From contig JAGCYY010000011.1 of NCBI GenBank assembly GCA_017960565.1, positions 1 through 52,068 on the forward strand: 52,068 nucleotides of DNA, given 5' to 3'. Within the stretch, counting starts at the first letter, position 1. Every line of letters starts with the position of its first letter. The position numbers and the translations under genes are program-made. Below, one piece after another: positions 16,753 through 25,137 of this stretch. Below the pieces are notes generated by a model. It ran no database searches. It saw nothing but the letters and a program-made list of their open reading frames with translations, and was not told the DNA's origin. Source of the DNA: a bacterium. Its GTDB lineage: Bacteria; Bacillota_I; Bacilli_A; Izemoplasmatales; UBA1188.

Positions 16753-18156
16753 TTATGCAATATTATTTAGATATTGTTTATGCATATTCTCTTTATTTGA
16801 ATACATATGAATTTCAGCATCTTTCATAATTTTTCTTATTGTGCTTGTGTTTACTGTATCAGAATATGCATACCCATAAGATACACTGGCTTTATTTGCT
16901 TTTTGTAGAGATTTGAATTTTTCTGCTCTTTCTTCTAATTCATCTAAGGTGATGTCTGTCATAATCGATACAAATTCATCGCCACCAACTCTAAAGCAGT
17001 TTTCATCACTACCTTGACCAAAACATTCACCGATACATTTTGCAGCTCTTCTTAAGAGATTATCTCCTTCTTCGTGGCCTATTGTATCGTTTGTGAGTTT
17101 GAGATAATTTACATCAAAAAGAATATATGCGAATGACTTGTTGTCATTTTGACCTACTATTGATTCAAGACATTGTTCATATTTATATCTATTATTTAGA
17201 CCAGTCAAGAAATCTTTTTCTGCCATTGAACGAAGTTTAGAATCTAATTCATCACGACGTTTAAGAAGATTGTTGTAGGCATAGGCAAGAAGTTTAGTTT
17301 CTTTATATCCGTTTTTAGTATCAAATTCTTTATCCGATTCTATTGATTTTGTGAATACAGCAAGTGGATAAATTAAATTCTTATATAAGCCAATGAATAG
17401 TGCTGTAAATGTAATTATGACAAGGGCAGTGTGAATTAGTAGAGTTGTTTGCATTGTGCTAATCTGTTTAGAAATATCTTTGATCTTATTATCAGATAAA
17501 TCTTGTAGATGTGTTGTGTACTTAGTAACATTTTGATTAACATTATATTTCATTGAACCATATCTTTCACTCAGCACAAGCGATTGAGCTTTGTTGATCT
17601 TTTCTTCGTTTGTGAGTTCAGTATCAACTTGCTCAAGTTCAGGTAGGTTTTCTCTAATAACATCTAAATTTGGTTGAGGAGGGAAAGGATAAATGCTGTT
17701 CACAAGTGCAAGAGCATAAAGTTGTGTGTTTAATAAGTCGCCAGCATTTACACCAGCATCTCTTATATAATTTATTGCTTCATTATCAGCACCATTTTCA
17801 CTTAGTTTTTTAATGATGTCTGCACCTCTATGATCTTGAGATAATTCAGCAGCAAAAGCATTTAATGGGCCAATATTTGTATTATTGTTGTCGAGTCTTG
17901 GCTTAACAACGAATGAAATACATGATTCTGATAATTGGCTTACACCTGCTAGCAACGCTGTTGCGTCAGCAATAGACTCTTTTGTGCTTTCTGCGGTTTC
18001 TGTCATCGAAACACTATTTCTATTGATGTTTATAATTAAAGCTACTACAACAATATGAAGGGCTACCAATAAAGCAATGATTGGAATAGTTAGAGCATTG
18101 ATGGTTATCAACTTTTTCTTTTTAATGTTGTCGTTTGATTGATTTACCTTTTCCAT
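16753..18156 (-). CDS. Membrane diguanylate cyclase (GGDEF) with extracytoplasmic helical sensor
   Basis: Predicted diguanylate cyclase of 467 residues. Two membrane helices (about 20-45 and 235-260) flank an outside region of about 190 residues, mainly helical, resembling four-helix-bundle sensors. The cytosolic GGDEF domain (about 305-465) has the metal-binding FDVNYLKLTND and an intact FRVGGDEF active site. I see no RxxD inhibitory site five residues upstream, so product inhibition is doubtful. ATG at 18156 was chosen because it follows the EAL gene's stop by one base with a GGAGA upstream; in-frame starts further up would lie in the EAL gene. Confidence 0.88.
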   Translation of the reverse strand: MEKVNQSNDNIKKKKLITINALTIPIIALLVALHIVVVALIININRNSVSMTETAESTKESIADATALLAGVSQLSESCISFVVKPRLDNNNTNIGPLNAFAAELSQDHRGADIIKKLSENGADNEAINYIRDAGVNAGDLLNTQLYALALVNSIYPFPPQPNLDVIRENLPELEQVDTELTNEEKINKAQSLVLSERYGSMKYNVNQNVTKYTTHLQDLSDNKIKDISKQISTMQTTLLIHTALVIITFTALFIGLYKNLIYPLAVFTKSIESDKEFDTKNGYKETKLLAYAYNNLLKRRDELDSKLRSMAEKDFLTGLNNRYKYEQCLESIVGQNDNKSFAYILFDVNYLKLTNDTIGHEEGDNLLRRAAKCIGECFGQGSDENCFRVGGDEFVSIMTDITLDELEERAEKFKSLQKANKASVSYGYAYSDTVNTSTIRKIMKDAEIHMYSNKENMHKQYLNNIA

Positions 18157-18157
18157 A

Positions 18158-20287
18158 TTACTCTTTCTCCTTGGTTTGATTATCTTTCTTTTGTTTTTCA
18201 AGGAATACAGCTGGAGAGTATAAATATCCTTGATAATAATCACAACCAATCTTGTGAAGAATTTCACGTTTCTTATCTAAATCTACGTATTCTGCAAGAA
18301 CGACTAAATTAAGTGATTTAGAAAGCTGAATGATAGAAGATACGATATCTTGAGTATTATCGTGAGTGAATAATCCATCAACCAAAGATCCATCAAGTTT
18401 AATAATATCGAAGAGATCTTCTCTTAAATATTTGATTGATGTTTGTCCCATTGAGAAGTCATCAATGGCGAGTGATAAACCGATTTCTTTGATTGATTTT
18501 AATGCTGCAAGAGTTTCATCACTTATTGAGATGGCAGCTTGTTCTGTAATTTCAATACATATTTTTTTGTTTTTGAATAAGTCTTGAGATTTTAATTGTC
18601 CACAATATTGAACATATCTTGGGGTTATAACTGTGGTTCCTGTAACATTTACAGAAACCTTGATGCCTTTACCAAACTTTTCTTCGACTTGTTCATAATC
18701 ATCAAGTGCGGTTTTTAAAATTCTTTCTTCAAGTTCTGCAAGGAATCCTCCTTCTTCTGCAAGTTTTATTACTAGCGGAGGATAAAGCATACCAATTACC
18801 GGATGTTCGAATCTTAGAAGTGCTTCAGCGCCAAAACATTCTCCATCATATTTATATTGTGGTTGATATGCAAGAACTATTCCTTTCTTGAAACTATACC
18901 TTAAATCATTACATAAGTCTTTAGCATAATCTCCATAGAAGTTACCAAGTTCAATAATCTTTTTGTTTCCGTTGAATTGATTTTCGTTTTCTTTGAAATA
19001 ATTCATGAATAAATCGAAGTTCTTTTTAGTGTTTTCTTCTGATTGTTTATCGAGTAGACGAACGAATGGAAGATAGATTAGAACACCTAATAAAACATTT
19101 ATTATTTGAAGAACCGATCCAGCAATAGATCCTGTGGCAGTATATCCACCAAGTATTATTGGAGTTGTCCATTCAACTGCATTAGTTATCATAGGAACGA
19201 GTCCTGTAGATATTGCGATGTATGCAACTGAATAACATACTAAAGGGACAATTAGGAACGGAATTAACATAATTGGGTTAAAGATGATTGGTAGACCAAA
19301 CACCATTAATTCATTGATGTTAAATATCATTGGGAATGCAGCAGTAAGACCCAAACTCTTTCTAGCTTTATTTTTAGAGAAAGCTAATATTGCGATTAAG
19401 AGACAGATAGTTGCACCACACCCGCCCATAAGCACAAAACAATCGAAGAATTCTTTCGTAAGAATTGCGGATGCCTGGCCACCAGCTGCCACTGCAGCTT
19501 GGTTTGCCTCAAGCCCTGGAACAAAATATGTTTGCATGACACCTTCAAGTGTGTCGCTTCCATGTACACCAAAGAACCAAAGGATAGATGAAATTAAGAC
19601 AAAGAAGAATCCTTTGAAAAAACCAACTTCTCCGAACGAGAATGACCAGTTGAATGCATTTATAATTAATGATCTAAATGAATCAACATTGAATATTTCA
19701 ACGATTAAGGTGTTTATTATACCAAAAATTACAGAAACAATAGCGATCGGAAGAACGGTAACTATCATCTTATTAAATTCTCTATCACTACCTACAGCGT
19801 TGTTTGTATTTTTTCTCGCTTTTTGTAATAATTTATAAAAATATAGATAAGTTGCGGATGCACCAAGACCTGTGATAATCGCTAAGAACATTGATTTTGG
19901 GCCCATTTGATCTGTGCCAAAATTTGGAAGATATGCTCCAGCTAAAATAAAGAATACCAATATTGAAGATACTACTGCTCCACTGATAGATGTGTGCGAA
20001 TCAGATTTTAGTCTTGTATATTCTCTACTTATAGAATATGTCATATATACTGATAAAACACCAAAAGTTGCTTTGTTTATGACATTAAAAAGATTTAGGA
20101 AGAATCCTCCTAAAAATGTGTTAATAGCATTTGTATAGGCCTCTACTGGAAATGTTTGAAGTATTAGTGCAAAAGCTCCTATTATTAAGACTGGAATTAT
20201 GTGTATCAGTCCATTCCTAATGGATCTAACAATCGTGAAGTTTTCAATCTTACTAATTGTGTCGCTAATATTGTACTCTTTTTTCAT
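18158..20287 (-). CDS. PTS EIIC-like permease fused to an EAL c-di-GMP phosphodiesterase domain
   Basis: Fusion of 709 residues. Residues about 1-425 form a sugar PTS EIIC domain of the lactose/cellobiose (ChbC) type with about ten membrane helices. FFGVHGSD and NINELMVFGLPIIFNP keep the histidine and glutamate associated with sugar handling, though the usual NEP proline is Leu. Residues about 450-700 form an EAL domain with EAL (AEALLRF), Asn in VNVTG, EITE, AIDDFSMG, KLDGSLV, AEYVD and QGYLYSP, so the metal and catalytic residues look intact. No EIIA or EIIB domain or gene is nearby. It may sense a sugar directly and lower c-di-GMP. First gene of the operon, with a consensus-like promoter. 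Confidence 0.9.
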   Translation of the reverse strand: MKKEYNISDTISKIENFTIVRSIRNGLIHIIPVLIIGAFALILQTFPVEAYTNAINTFLGGFFLNLFNVINKATFGVLSVYMTYSISREYTRLKSDSHTSISGAVVSSILVFFILAGAYLPNFGTDQMGPKSMFLAIITGLGASATYLYFYKLLQKARKNTNNAVGSDREFNKMIVTVLPIAIVSVIFGIINTLIVEIFNVDSFRSLIINAFNWSFSFGEVGFFKGFFFVLISSILWFFGVHGSDTLEGVMQTYFVPGLEANQAAVAAGGQASAILTKEFFDCFVLMGGCGATICLLIAILAFSKNKARKSLGLTAAFPMIFNINELMVFGLPIIFNPIMLIPFLIVPLVCYSVAYIAISTGLVPMITNAVEWTTPIILGGYTATGSIAGSVLQIINVLLGVLIYLPFVRLLDKQSEENTKKNFDLFMNYFKENENQFNGNKKIIELGNFYGDYAKDLCNDLRYSFKKGIVLAYQPQYKYDGECFGAEALLRFEHPVIGMLYPPLVIKLAEEGGFLAELEERILKTALDDYEQVEEKFGKGIKVSVNVTGTTVITPRYVQYCGQLKSQDLFKNKKICIEITEQAAISISDETLAALKSIKEIGLSLAIDDFSMGQTSIKYLREDLFDIIKLDGSLVDGLFTHDNTQDIVSSIIQLSKSLNLVVLAEYVDLDKKREILHKIGCDYYQGYLYSPAVFLEKQKKDNQTKEKE

Positions 20288-20353
20288 CTTGACCTCTTCT
20301 TAATCAACAGTAAATTATATATAAAAATTAGTAAATTTTTAATTACCTCGTTC

Positions 20354-20401
20354 ATTATACTAAGAAACGATATTTTTTTCAACAACGATTTTTCGCGAAA
20401 A
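20354..20401 (-). promoter_or_regulatory. Promoter and upstream palindrome of the c-di-GMP operon
   Basis: Minus strand -35 TTGAAA (20377-20382), 17-bp spacer, -10 TATAAT (20354-20359). A perfect palindrome TTTTCGCGAAAA (20390-20401) sits 7 bases upstream of the -35, a position suiting an activator or repressor. The leader is about 60 bases. Confidence 0.65.
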
Positions 20402-20435
20402 CAATTATTTTTTATATTTGTGTTTTTTTAATAAA

Positions 20436-20457
20436 AAATGAGATATAAATCTCATTT
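20436..20457 (-). terminator. Terminator of the MATE/partner-switching operon
   Basis: Hairpin AAATGAGAT/ATCTCATTT with a 4-base loop, followed by TTTTTATT on the minus strand, just past the 39-residue protein gene. Confidence 0.75.
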
Positions 20458-20481
20458 GCTTAATATATGGTTAAATATTAT

Positions 20482-20601
20482 TTAATCCCATCTACTTGGT
20501 GGTTTTTTATGTTCATCATCATTGTTGTCTTTATTAAAAATGGAGTATATTATTACACCTAAAATTATTAATCCTGCACCACCATATATAACCCATTCCA
20601 T
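20482..20601 (-). CDS. Small single-pass membrane protein (39 residues)
   Basis: A short gene starting ATG at 20601 with AAAGGAA about 7 bases upstream. The product begins MEWVIYGGAGLIILGVIIYSI, one membrane helix, followed by a charged tail NKDNNDDEHKKPPSRWD. It lies 30 bases after the GNAT gene and ends right before the operon terminator. No family recognised. Similar small helix-plus-acidic-tail proteins occur in many Firmicutes. Its reality rests on the ribosome binding site, helix and placement. Confidence 0.6.
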   Translation of the reverse strand: MEWVIYGGAGLIILGVIIYSIFNKDNNDDEHKKPPSRWD

Positions 20602-20631
20602 ATATAAGTTCCTTTATAAATGGTTTTAATT

Positions 20632-21174
20632 TTATTTATCTAAATTCACTATATTTGAATAAACAAGCATGTCGTGATATCCATCTTTGAGTTTTAAATA
20701 ATTAGTGATTGTTTTTTCATATATTAAACCGCATTTTTCCATTACTCTTGAAGATGCAATATTGTGTATTTCACATCCACCAAAAAATTTTTTTACGTTT
20801 AGTTTATTAAGCGAAAAATCTTTTATAGTTTTTAGCGCTTCGGTCATATATCCATTTTTTTGATATTTTTCCCAAATTGCATAATTAAATTCTAAAGAAT
20901 CTTCATTGTTATCGACTCTTAAATATATGCATCCAATAATTGTGTTATCTTTTAGTGTGATAAGCCAATTGTAATATTCTTTATTTTGATATTTCTGATC
21001 TATTCCTTTTAAAGAATCTTTTTCTTGATCTAGTGTTCTAGGTTCTTTGTTTGCATAATACAAAAAAGCTTTGTCATTCACAAAACTATTAAATATTCCT
21101 TCTGCATCTGATTCTTTCATTCTTCTTAAAATTAATCTAGAAGTTGATAATTTAATTGTGCCTAAGTGTTTCAT
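20632..21174 (-). CDS. GNAT acetyltransferase, RimJ/RimL type
   Basis: Cytosolic acetyltransferase of 180 residues of the Acetyltransf_3 group, which modifies ribosomal protein N-termini, other proteins or small amines. TSRLILRRMKESDAEGIFNSF is the classic N-terminus, WEKYQKNGYMTEAL the acetyl-CoA loop and NIASSRVMEKCGL the C-terminal signature. No good ribosome binding site; it starts 3 bases after the ATPase gene's stop, so expression likely depends on coupling. Its link with the partner-switching genes is by position only. Confidence 0.85.
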   Translation of the reverse strand: MKHLGTIKLSTSRLILRRMKESDAEGIFNSFVNDKAFLYYANKEPRTLDQEKDSLKGIDQKYQNKEYYNWLITLKDNTIIGCIYLRVDNNEDSLEFNYAIWEKYQKNGYMTEALKTIKDFSLNKLNVKKFFGGCEIHNIASSRVMEKCGLIYEKTITNYLKLKDGYHDMLVYSNIVNLDK

Positions 21175-21177
21175 AAA

Positions 21178-21594
21178 TCATTTAATTATTATTTTTCGTA
21201 GTACGAGGATGTTTTTGCCTTCTTTAAAGTCATATGCGACTTCATCCATTGCTTTTTTTGTCATCAAAATACCAAGCCCACCAATTGGTCGCTCCTCTGC
21301 TTCTATTGAGATGTCTGGATCTTTGTTTTCTAGAGGGTTAAATGGTCTTCCTGAATCGATAAATGTTATTTCAAGCGTTGAATTATTTCTAATTGATTCT
21401 ATCAATATTTTTACTATACCAGAGTTTGGATAATATGCATAACTTGCAATATTTACAAATATTTCTTCTACCGAAATGGCTATTTGTGTTTGTATCTTTG
21501 TTGGGCAATCTATCGTTTTTAGATAATCTCTAATAAAAGAGAGAACCATTGTAAGATTGTCCACATAAGATTCAATTTTTAGTTCTTTTTTCAT
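21178..21594 (-). CDS. RsbW-like anti-sigma/serine kinase ATPase domain protein
   Basis: Single HATPase_c domain protein of 138 residues, cytosolic. N box SVEEIFVNIASYAY retains the ExxxN magnesium site, G1 is FIDSGRPFNP, and G2 is PIGGLGILM. Proteins of this type phosphorylate a STAS partner on Ser and sequester a target when the partner is phosphorylated. The STAS gene lies directly upstream with an 8-base gap. Unlike rsbW loci there is no sigma factor next to it, so the target is unknown. The ribosome binding site is weak, implying translational coupling. Confidence 0.88.
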   Translation of the reverse strand: MKKELKIESYVDNLTMVLSFIRDYLKTIDCPTKIQTQIAISVEEIFVNIASYAYYPNSGIVKILIESIRNNSTLEITFIDSGRPFNPLENKDPDISIEAEERPIGGLGILMTKKAMDEVAYDFKEGKNILVLRKIIIK

Positions 21595-21602
21595 AGATTA
21601 AA

Positions 21603-21902
21603 TTAACACATATCAAAAACAGCATCTAATCCGACATTTTCAAGCACTTCTTTAAAGTTCTCTCCAACATCTTTGAGCATCATTTGTCCCTTTACTGCTT
21701 TAAGAATTTTATAAGTTGAAAGCAAGACTCTTATTCCTGCCGATGAGACATAGTCACACTCTTTAAAATTTAAAATTAGTGTTTCTATACCAGGAAGTTC
21801 CTTTTCAAGTAAAAGAGAAAGTTCTGGAGCAGTTAATGTATTAAGTTCTCCTGATAAGACAACTTCTAATTGTTTTCCATTCTTTTTAGCTTCTAATTTC
21901 AT
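21603..21902 (-). CDS. STAS anti-anti-sigma-factor-like protein (RsbV/SpoIIAA type)
   Basis: Cytosolic protein of 99 residues forming one STAS domain. The phosphorylation loop reads FKECDYVSSAGIRVLLS, with the serine pair of the family just before Ala-Gly. It should bind the RsbW-like ATPase when unphosphorylated. GGAGG precedes the start. It lies 10 bases after the SpoIIE phosphatase gene and 8 bases before the ATPase gene, completing a phosphatase/antagonist/kinase trio. Confidence 0.92.
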   Translation of the reverse strand: MKLEAKKNGKQLEVVLSGELNTLTAPELSLLLEKELPGIETLILNFKECDYVSSAGIRVLLSTYKILKAVKGQMMLKDVGENFKEVLENVGLDAVFDMC

Positions 21903-21912
21903 TTTTATCCTC

Positions 21913-23379
21913 CTACTTTTTGATTGTAAGTACCATCATAGTTATATCATCAAATTGCGGAACATCAGCTGAAAAAACATCGACTTCTTCTAATATTTTA
22001 TTTAATAAAGTTTCACCGGTAGCGTTAGATGATTCGTCTAGTATTTGTGATAATTTTTCAACTCCAAATAGAGATCCAAAGTCACTATGAGCTTCTACAA
22101 CGCCATCAGTATATAGCAATAATCTATCTCCTTTTTCAAGCTGTATTTCGCTTTGTTTATATCTTGTCTCTTCAAATCCACCAAGGAATAAGCCATGGTT
22201 AATTTTTATTTGATTAGTTGCTTGATTATATTTTTTAAATAGCGGGTAGTTGTGTCCTGCGTTTGAATACTTGAGTATCAATGAGTTCGTATCAAGTATG
22301 CCTATCCATGCAGTCGCAAACATATTTTCTTCATTATTTTCACATAAACGTTTGTTTACAAAGGTAAATATTTCTTGAGTAGAATCATGCGTTAGTGCAT
22401 AGTCTTTAATCATTGTCTTTGTAGTCATCATAAATAAGGCCGCTGGTGTTCCTTTTCCAGAAACATCAGCAATAATGATGCATATTTTATCATCACCAAT
22501 TTCAAAATAGTCATAAAAGTCACCACCAACTTCACGAGCCGTTTTCATAGTGGCATATAGATCAATATTTGGATGATTTTTAAATTCTGGATTATATGGT
22601 GGTAGGGCATCAATCTGAATTTTAGATGCAATACGAAGGTCTGATGCCTGTGCTTCTATTTTTTCTTGTGTGCTAATAAGCATTCTTGTGTTGATAGTTG
22701 TCGTTAAGTACATAAGCGCAATCGCACAAGCTAAAGAAAGAGCATAATAATCACCATTGCTGCCAATGTTGATTATTATTTCTAGCAAATAGAATAGCGG
22801 TACAAGGGCACCATAGACAATTAAACTTCTTGCAGTATGTCTAATTTCTTTATCTTTAAATTTTTTATAAAAACCATAATAAAACGATGGAACAAGCGCA
22901 ACTGCAAGATGAACAAATAGTAAAGGTGTAAATAAATAATTAAATAACACCATCTCTTGAATTCTACCATATTCATCAACATAATATAAAAGCTTAGTCC
23001 ACGGTGTTGTGACACAGATTAAGAAAAATATAATATTTGGAACAGCATATAATAGGATGTTTAACCATCTCTTTTTAGGCATTAATCCATACTGTTCTAA
23101 GAAAAACCAGTCTAGTATTGTCCCAAAGATTACAAAAGCGATTGCGTAGCCTGATGCGAATATGTAATTTAATGCTTTTAGGTTGATGTTTCCATCGACA
23201 TAATCAGTTAAGATTTCAAATAAGCACATTAATACACTTGATATCAGCATTAAAGATAACTTATCTTTAAGTTTTCTCTTATAAAACACTAAGTTATTGA
23301 ATAAGATGATAATTAACAACACTAGAGCCGTAAAAAGCAATGTTCTATATAAATTATCAATAATAAGTTGCCATTCCAT
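21913..23379 (-). CDS. Membrane SpoIIE/PP2C-type phosphatase (RsbU-like)
   Basis: Membrane-anchored phosphatase of 488 residues. Seven predicted helices (about 8-245) form an N-terminal sensor similar in layout to 7TM receptors, followed by a short linker and a PP2C/SpoIIE catalytic domain (about 260-485). Motifs VGGDFYDYF, IADVSGKGTPAALFM, SNAGHN, LLYTDGVVEA and FDDITMM give all metal-binding aspartates. It should dephosphorylate the STAS protein encoded next and thereby free or capture the ATPase partner. Good GAGGAG ribosome site; 15 bases after the MATE-ATPase fusion gene. Confidence 0.92.
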   Translation of the reverse strand: MEWQLIIDNLYRTLLFTALVLLIIILFNNLVFYKRKLKDKLSLMLISSVLMCLFEILTDYVDGNINLKALNYIFASGYAIAFVIFGTILDWFFLEQYGLMPKKRWLNILLYAVPNIIFFLICVTTPWTKLLYYVDEYGRIQEMVLFNYLFTPLLFVHLAVALVPSFYYGFYKKFKDKEIRHTARSLIVYGALVPLFYLLEIIINIGSNGDYYALSLACAIALMYLTTTINTRMLISTQEKIEAQASDLRIASKIQIDALPPYNPEFKNHPNIDLYATMKTAREVGGDFYDYFEIGDDKICIIIADVSGKGTPAALFMMTTKTMIKDYALTHDSTQEIFTFVNKRLCENNEENMFATAWIGILDTNSLILKYSNAGHNYPLFKKYNQATNQIKINHGLFLGGFEETRYKQSEIQLEKGDRLLLYTDGVVEAHSDFGSLFGVEKLSQILDESSNATGETLLNKILEEVDVFSADVPQFDDITMMVLTIKK

Positions 23380-23394
23380 AGAGATTCTCCTCTT

Positions 23395-25137
23395 TTAAAA
23401 TTCTTTCTTAATTAAAAATGAACTTCTATTAAAACTAATCGTGGTTAGATGTCTTCTATTTTGCCCGATTCTTTCCATATAAGTTGAAACCATAAAAGCA
23501 CCTATTGAAGATATGTTTATATCTTCTTCGGATACATCAAATAATATGCCATCATCTTTTGTAATAATCTGTATACCATCGTCCTTGATGGTAATTAAGC
23601 ATTCACTTAAGACTATTTTATCTGGGTTTTTCTCTTTAATAAACATATACAGTTCTTCTATTAATAGTTTAACCCTTCCAGTCGTCTTATGATCACAACT
23701 TTTTTCGTTTAATAGTTTTTCTATTTCTTTTTGTAGAGAAATAATATGTGTTGGTTCTACTTCAAGATTGAAAGAATATGATTCTTGTGTAAATGGGAGT
23801 TTAGATAAGAATAGAGGCCAATTTTCCTTCCCATAACGCTTAACAACAAATACAAGAACTATTATATAAGTTAATACAGGCGCCAAGAAAAGGCCAATAA
23901 ATACACCATATATGCCAAATATTAAACCTAAGATAGTTGATAACATCAATGCGAAAATAAAATCTCTAAGTGCGCTGATTATTATACCAAGACTAATTTT
24001 TCTTATGACAAGATAATAAGATGTGATTAAATACAACAAGCTTACAAAAATAGAACCAATCGCAATAATTCTAACCTCATTAACAACATACCTAATCAGT
24101 TCTTCGTCGGTTATATTCAATATTTTAGGAATTACATCAGCAAACAACACTAGTAGTATTGTCACTACTATCCCTTCAATAATCGCTGATTTTTCAGCTA
24201 CACGATATAAAGATTTGATACCGTCTTTGTTTTCTTCGCCAATGTATATACCAAAAATTGGAGTAGTCGCTTCTCCTATTCCATCAAAAACCATCTGTAG
24301 TTCGCGGCATATAGTAATTACGGATACAGTTATCAAAAATGCTGGTCCAAATAAATTGCTGATAATAATATTCAATAAAGCAATAAGCACTCCTAAAAAC
24401 AAATAAGAGCTTGAATCTATGATGCTATAACTAAAAACCTTTTTTAATAAATCTTTGGAAAAATATAAATTCCATTTAAGTGAATTGCTTTTTCTAAAAA
24501 AGTGAGTAAGTAATATCAAAATTGCAAGAACATTAAAACCGAACGACGAAAGACCTATGCCTTTTATACCAATTATTTGGCTTAAAAGGATTGACGATAT
24601 GATGTTTCCAAGGCCTTGAACAATGTTTGCGGTTGTCGACAGCATCTCATCGCCATCGGAATAAACGACAGCTGATATCAACATTTGAAGTGGGAGCAAT
24701 AATATTGTAAATCTCATCCAATATAGATATCCTCTTGCTGACTCTAAAACACCATCAAGAGAATTGCTGCTTCTTAGATATATGTCCCCAAGTAATATCA
24801 CTAATATAAACAAGAAGACACCAACTATAATGGACATAAGTAACCCGAATCCAAAAGCATGATTGGCTTCTTCTTTATCAAACATCCCCATTGCTTTAGA
24901 ATATACGATAGGAATACCTAGAGAAAAGATAGAACCGAAGAATGCCGCTATTGAATACATTGGTGTAACAAGTGTAATTCCAGCCACTGCATCTTGACCA
25001 AGTGAGATTCCGGCAATGATAGAATCAGACATAAGTAAGAGAGATACTATCATCATGGTTAGAGTGCCACCGAGGAGCATTGAATAATATTTTTTAGACA
25101 TAAGTGTCTTTTTCCTTTTTGAAAATAGCTTAGTCAT
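23395..25137 (-). CDS. MATE transporter fused to a C-terminal RsbW-like ATPase domain
   Basis: Fusion of 580 residues. Residues about 1-445 are a MATE exporter with twelve helices (MLLGGTLTMMIVSLLLMSDSIIAG opens the first half). The last 120 residues resemble an HATPase_c domain: helix with IEELYMFIKEK at the N box, ITKDDGILFD at G1 and SIGAFMVSTYMERIG at G2. The Asn of ExxxN is replaced by Phe and the G2 glycines are reduced, so ATP hydrolysis is doubtful and a protein-binding role (perhaps with the STAS protein) is more likely. It overlaps the upstream MATE gene by 8 bases. Confidence 0.82.
   Translation of the reverse strand: MTKLFSKRKKTLMSKKYYSMLLGGTLTMMIVSLLLMSDSIIAGISLGQDAVAGITLVTPMYSIAAFFGSIFSLGIPIVYSKAMGMFDKEEANHAFGFGLLMSIIVGVFLFILVILLGDIYLRSSNSLDGVLESARGYLYWMRFTILLLPLQMLISAVVYSDGDEMLSTTANIVQGLGNIISSILLSQIIGIKGIGLSSFGFNVLAILILLTHFFRKSNSLKWNLYFSKDLLKKVFSYSIIDSSSYLFLGVLIALLNIIISNLFGPAFLITVSVITICRELQMVFDGIGEATTPIFGIYIGEENKDGIKSLYRVAEKSAIIEGIVVTILLVLFADVIPKILNITDEELIRYVVNEVRIIAIGSIFVSLLYLITSYYLVIRKISLGIIISALRDFIFALMLSTILGLIFGIYGVFIGLFLAPVLTYIIVLVFVVKRYGKENWPLFLSKLPFTQESYSFNLEVEPTHIISLQKEIEKLLNEKSCDHKTTGRVKLLIEELYMFIKEKNPDKIVLSECLITIKDDGIQIITKDDGILFDVSEEDINISSIGAFMVSTYMERIGQNRRHLTTISFNRSSFLIKKEF

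Noticed and set aside
19284-19838. Rightward 184-codon open frame within the EIIC-EAL gene
   Set aside because: Antisense to membrane-helix codons, no ribosome binding site, sense-strand protein clearly real.
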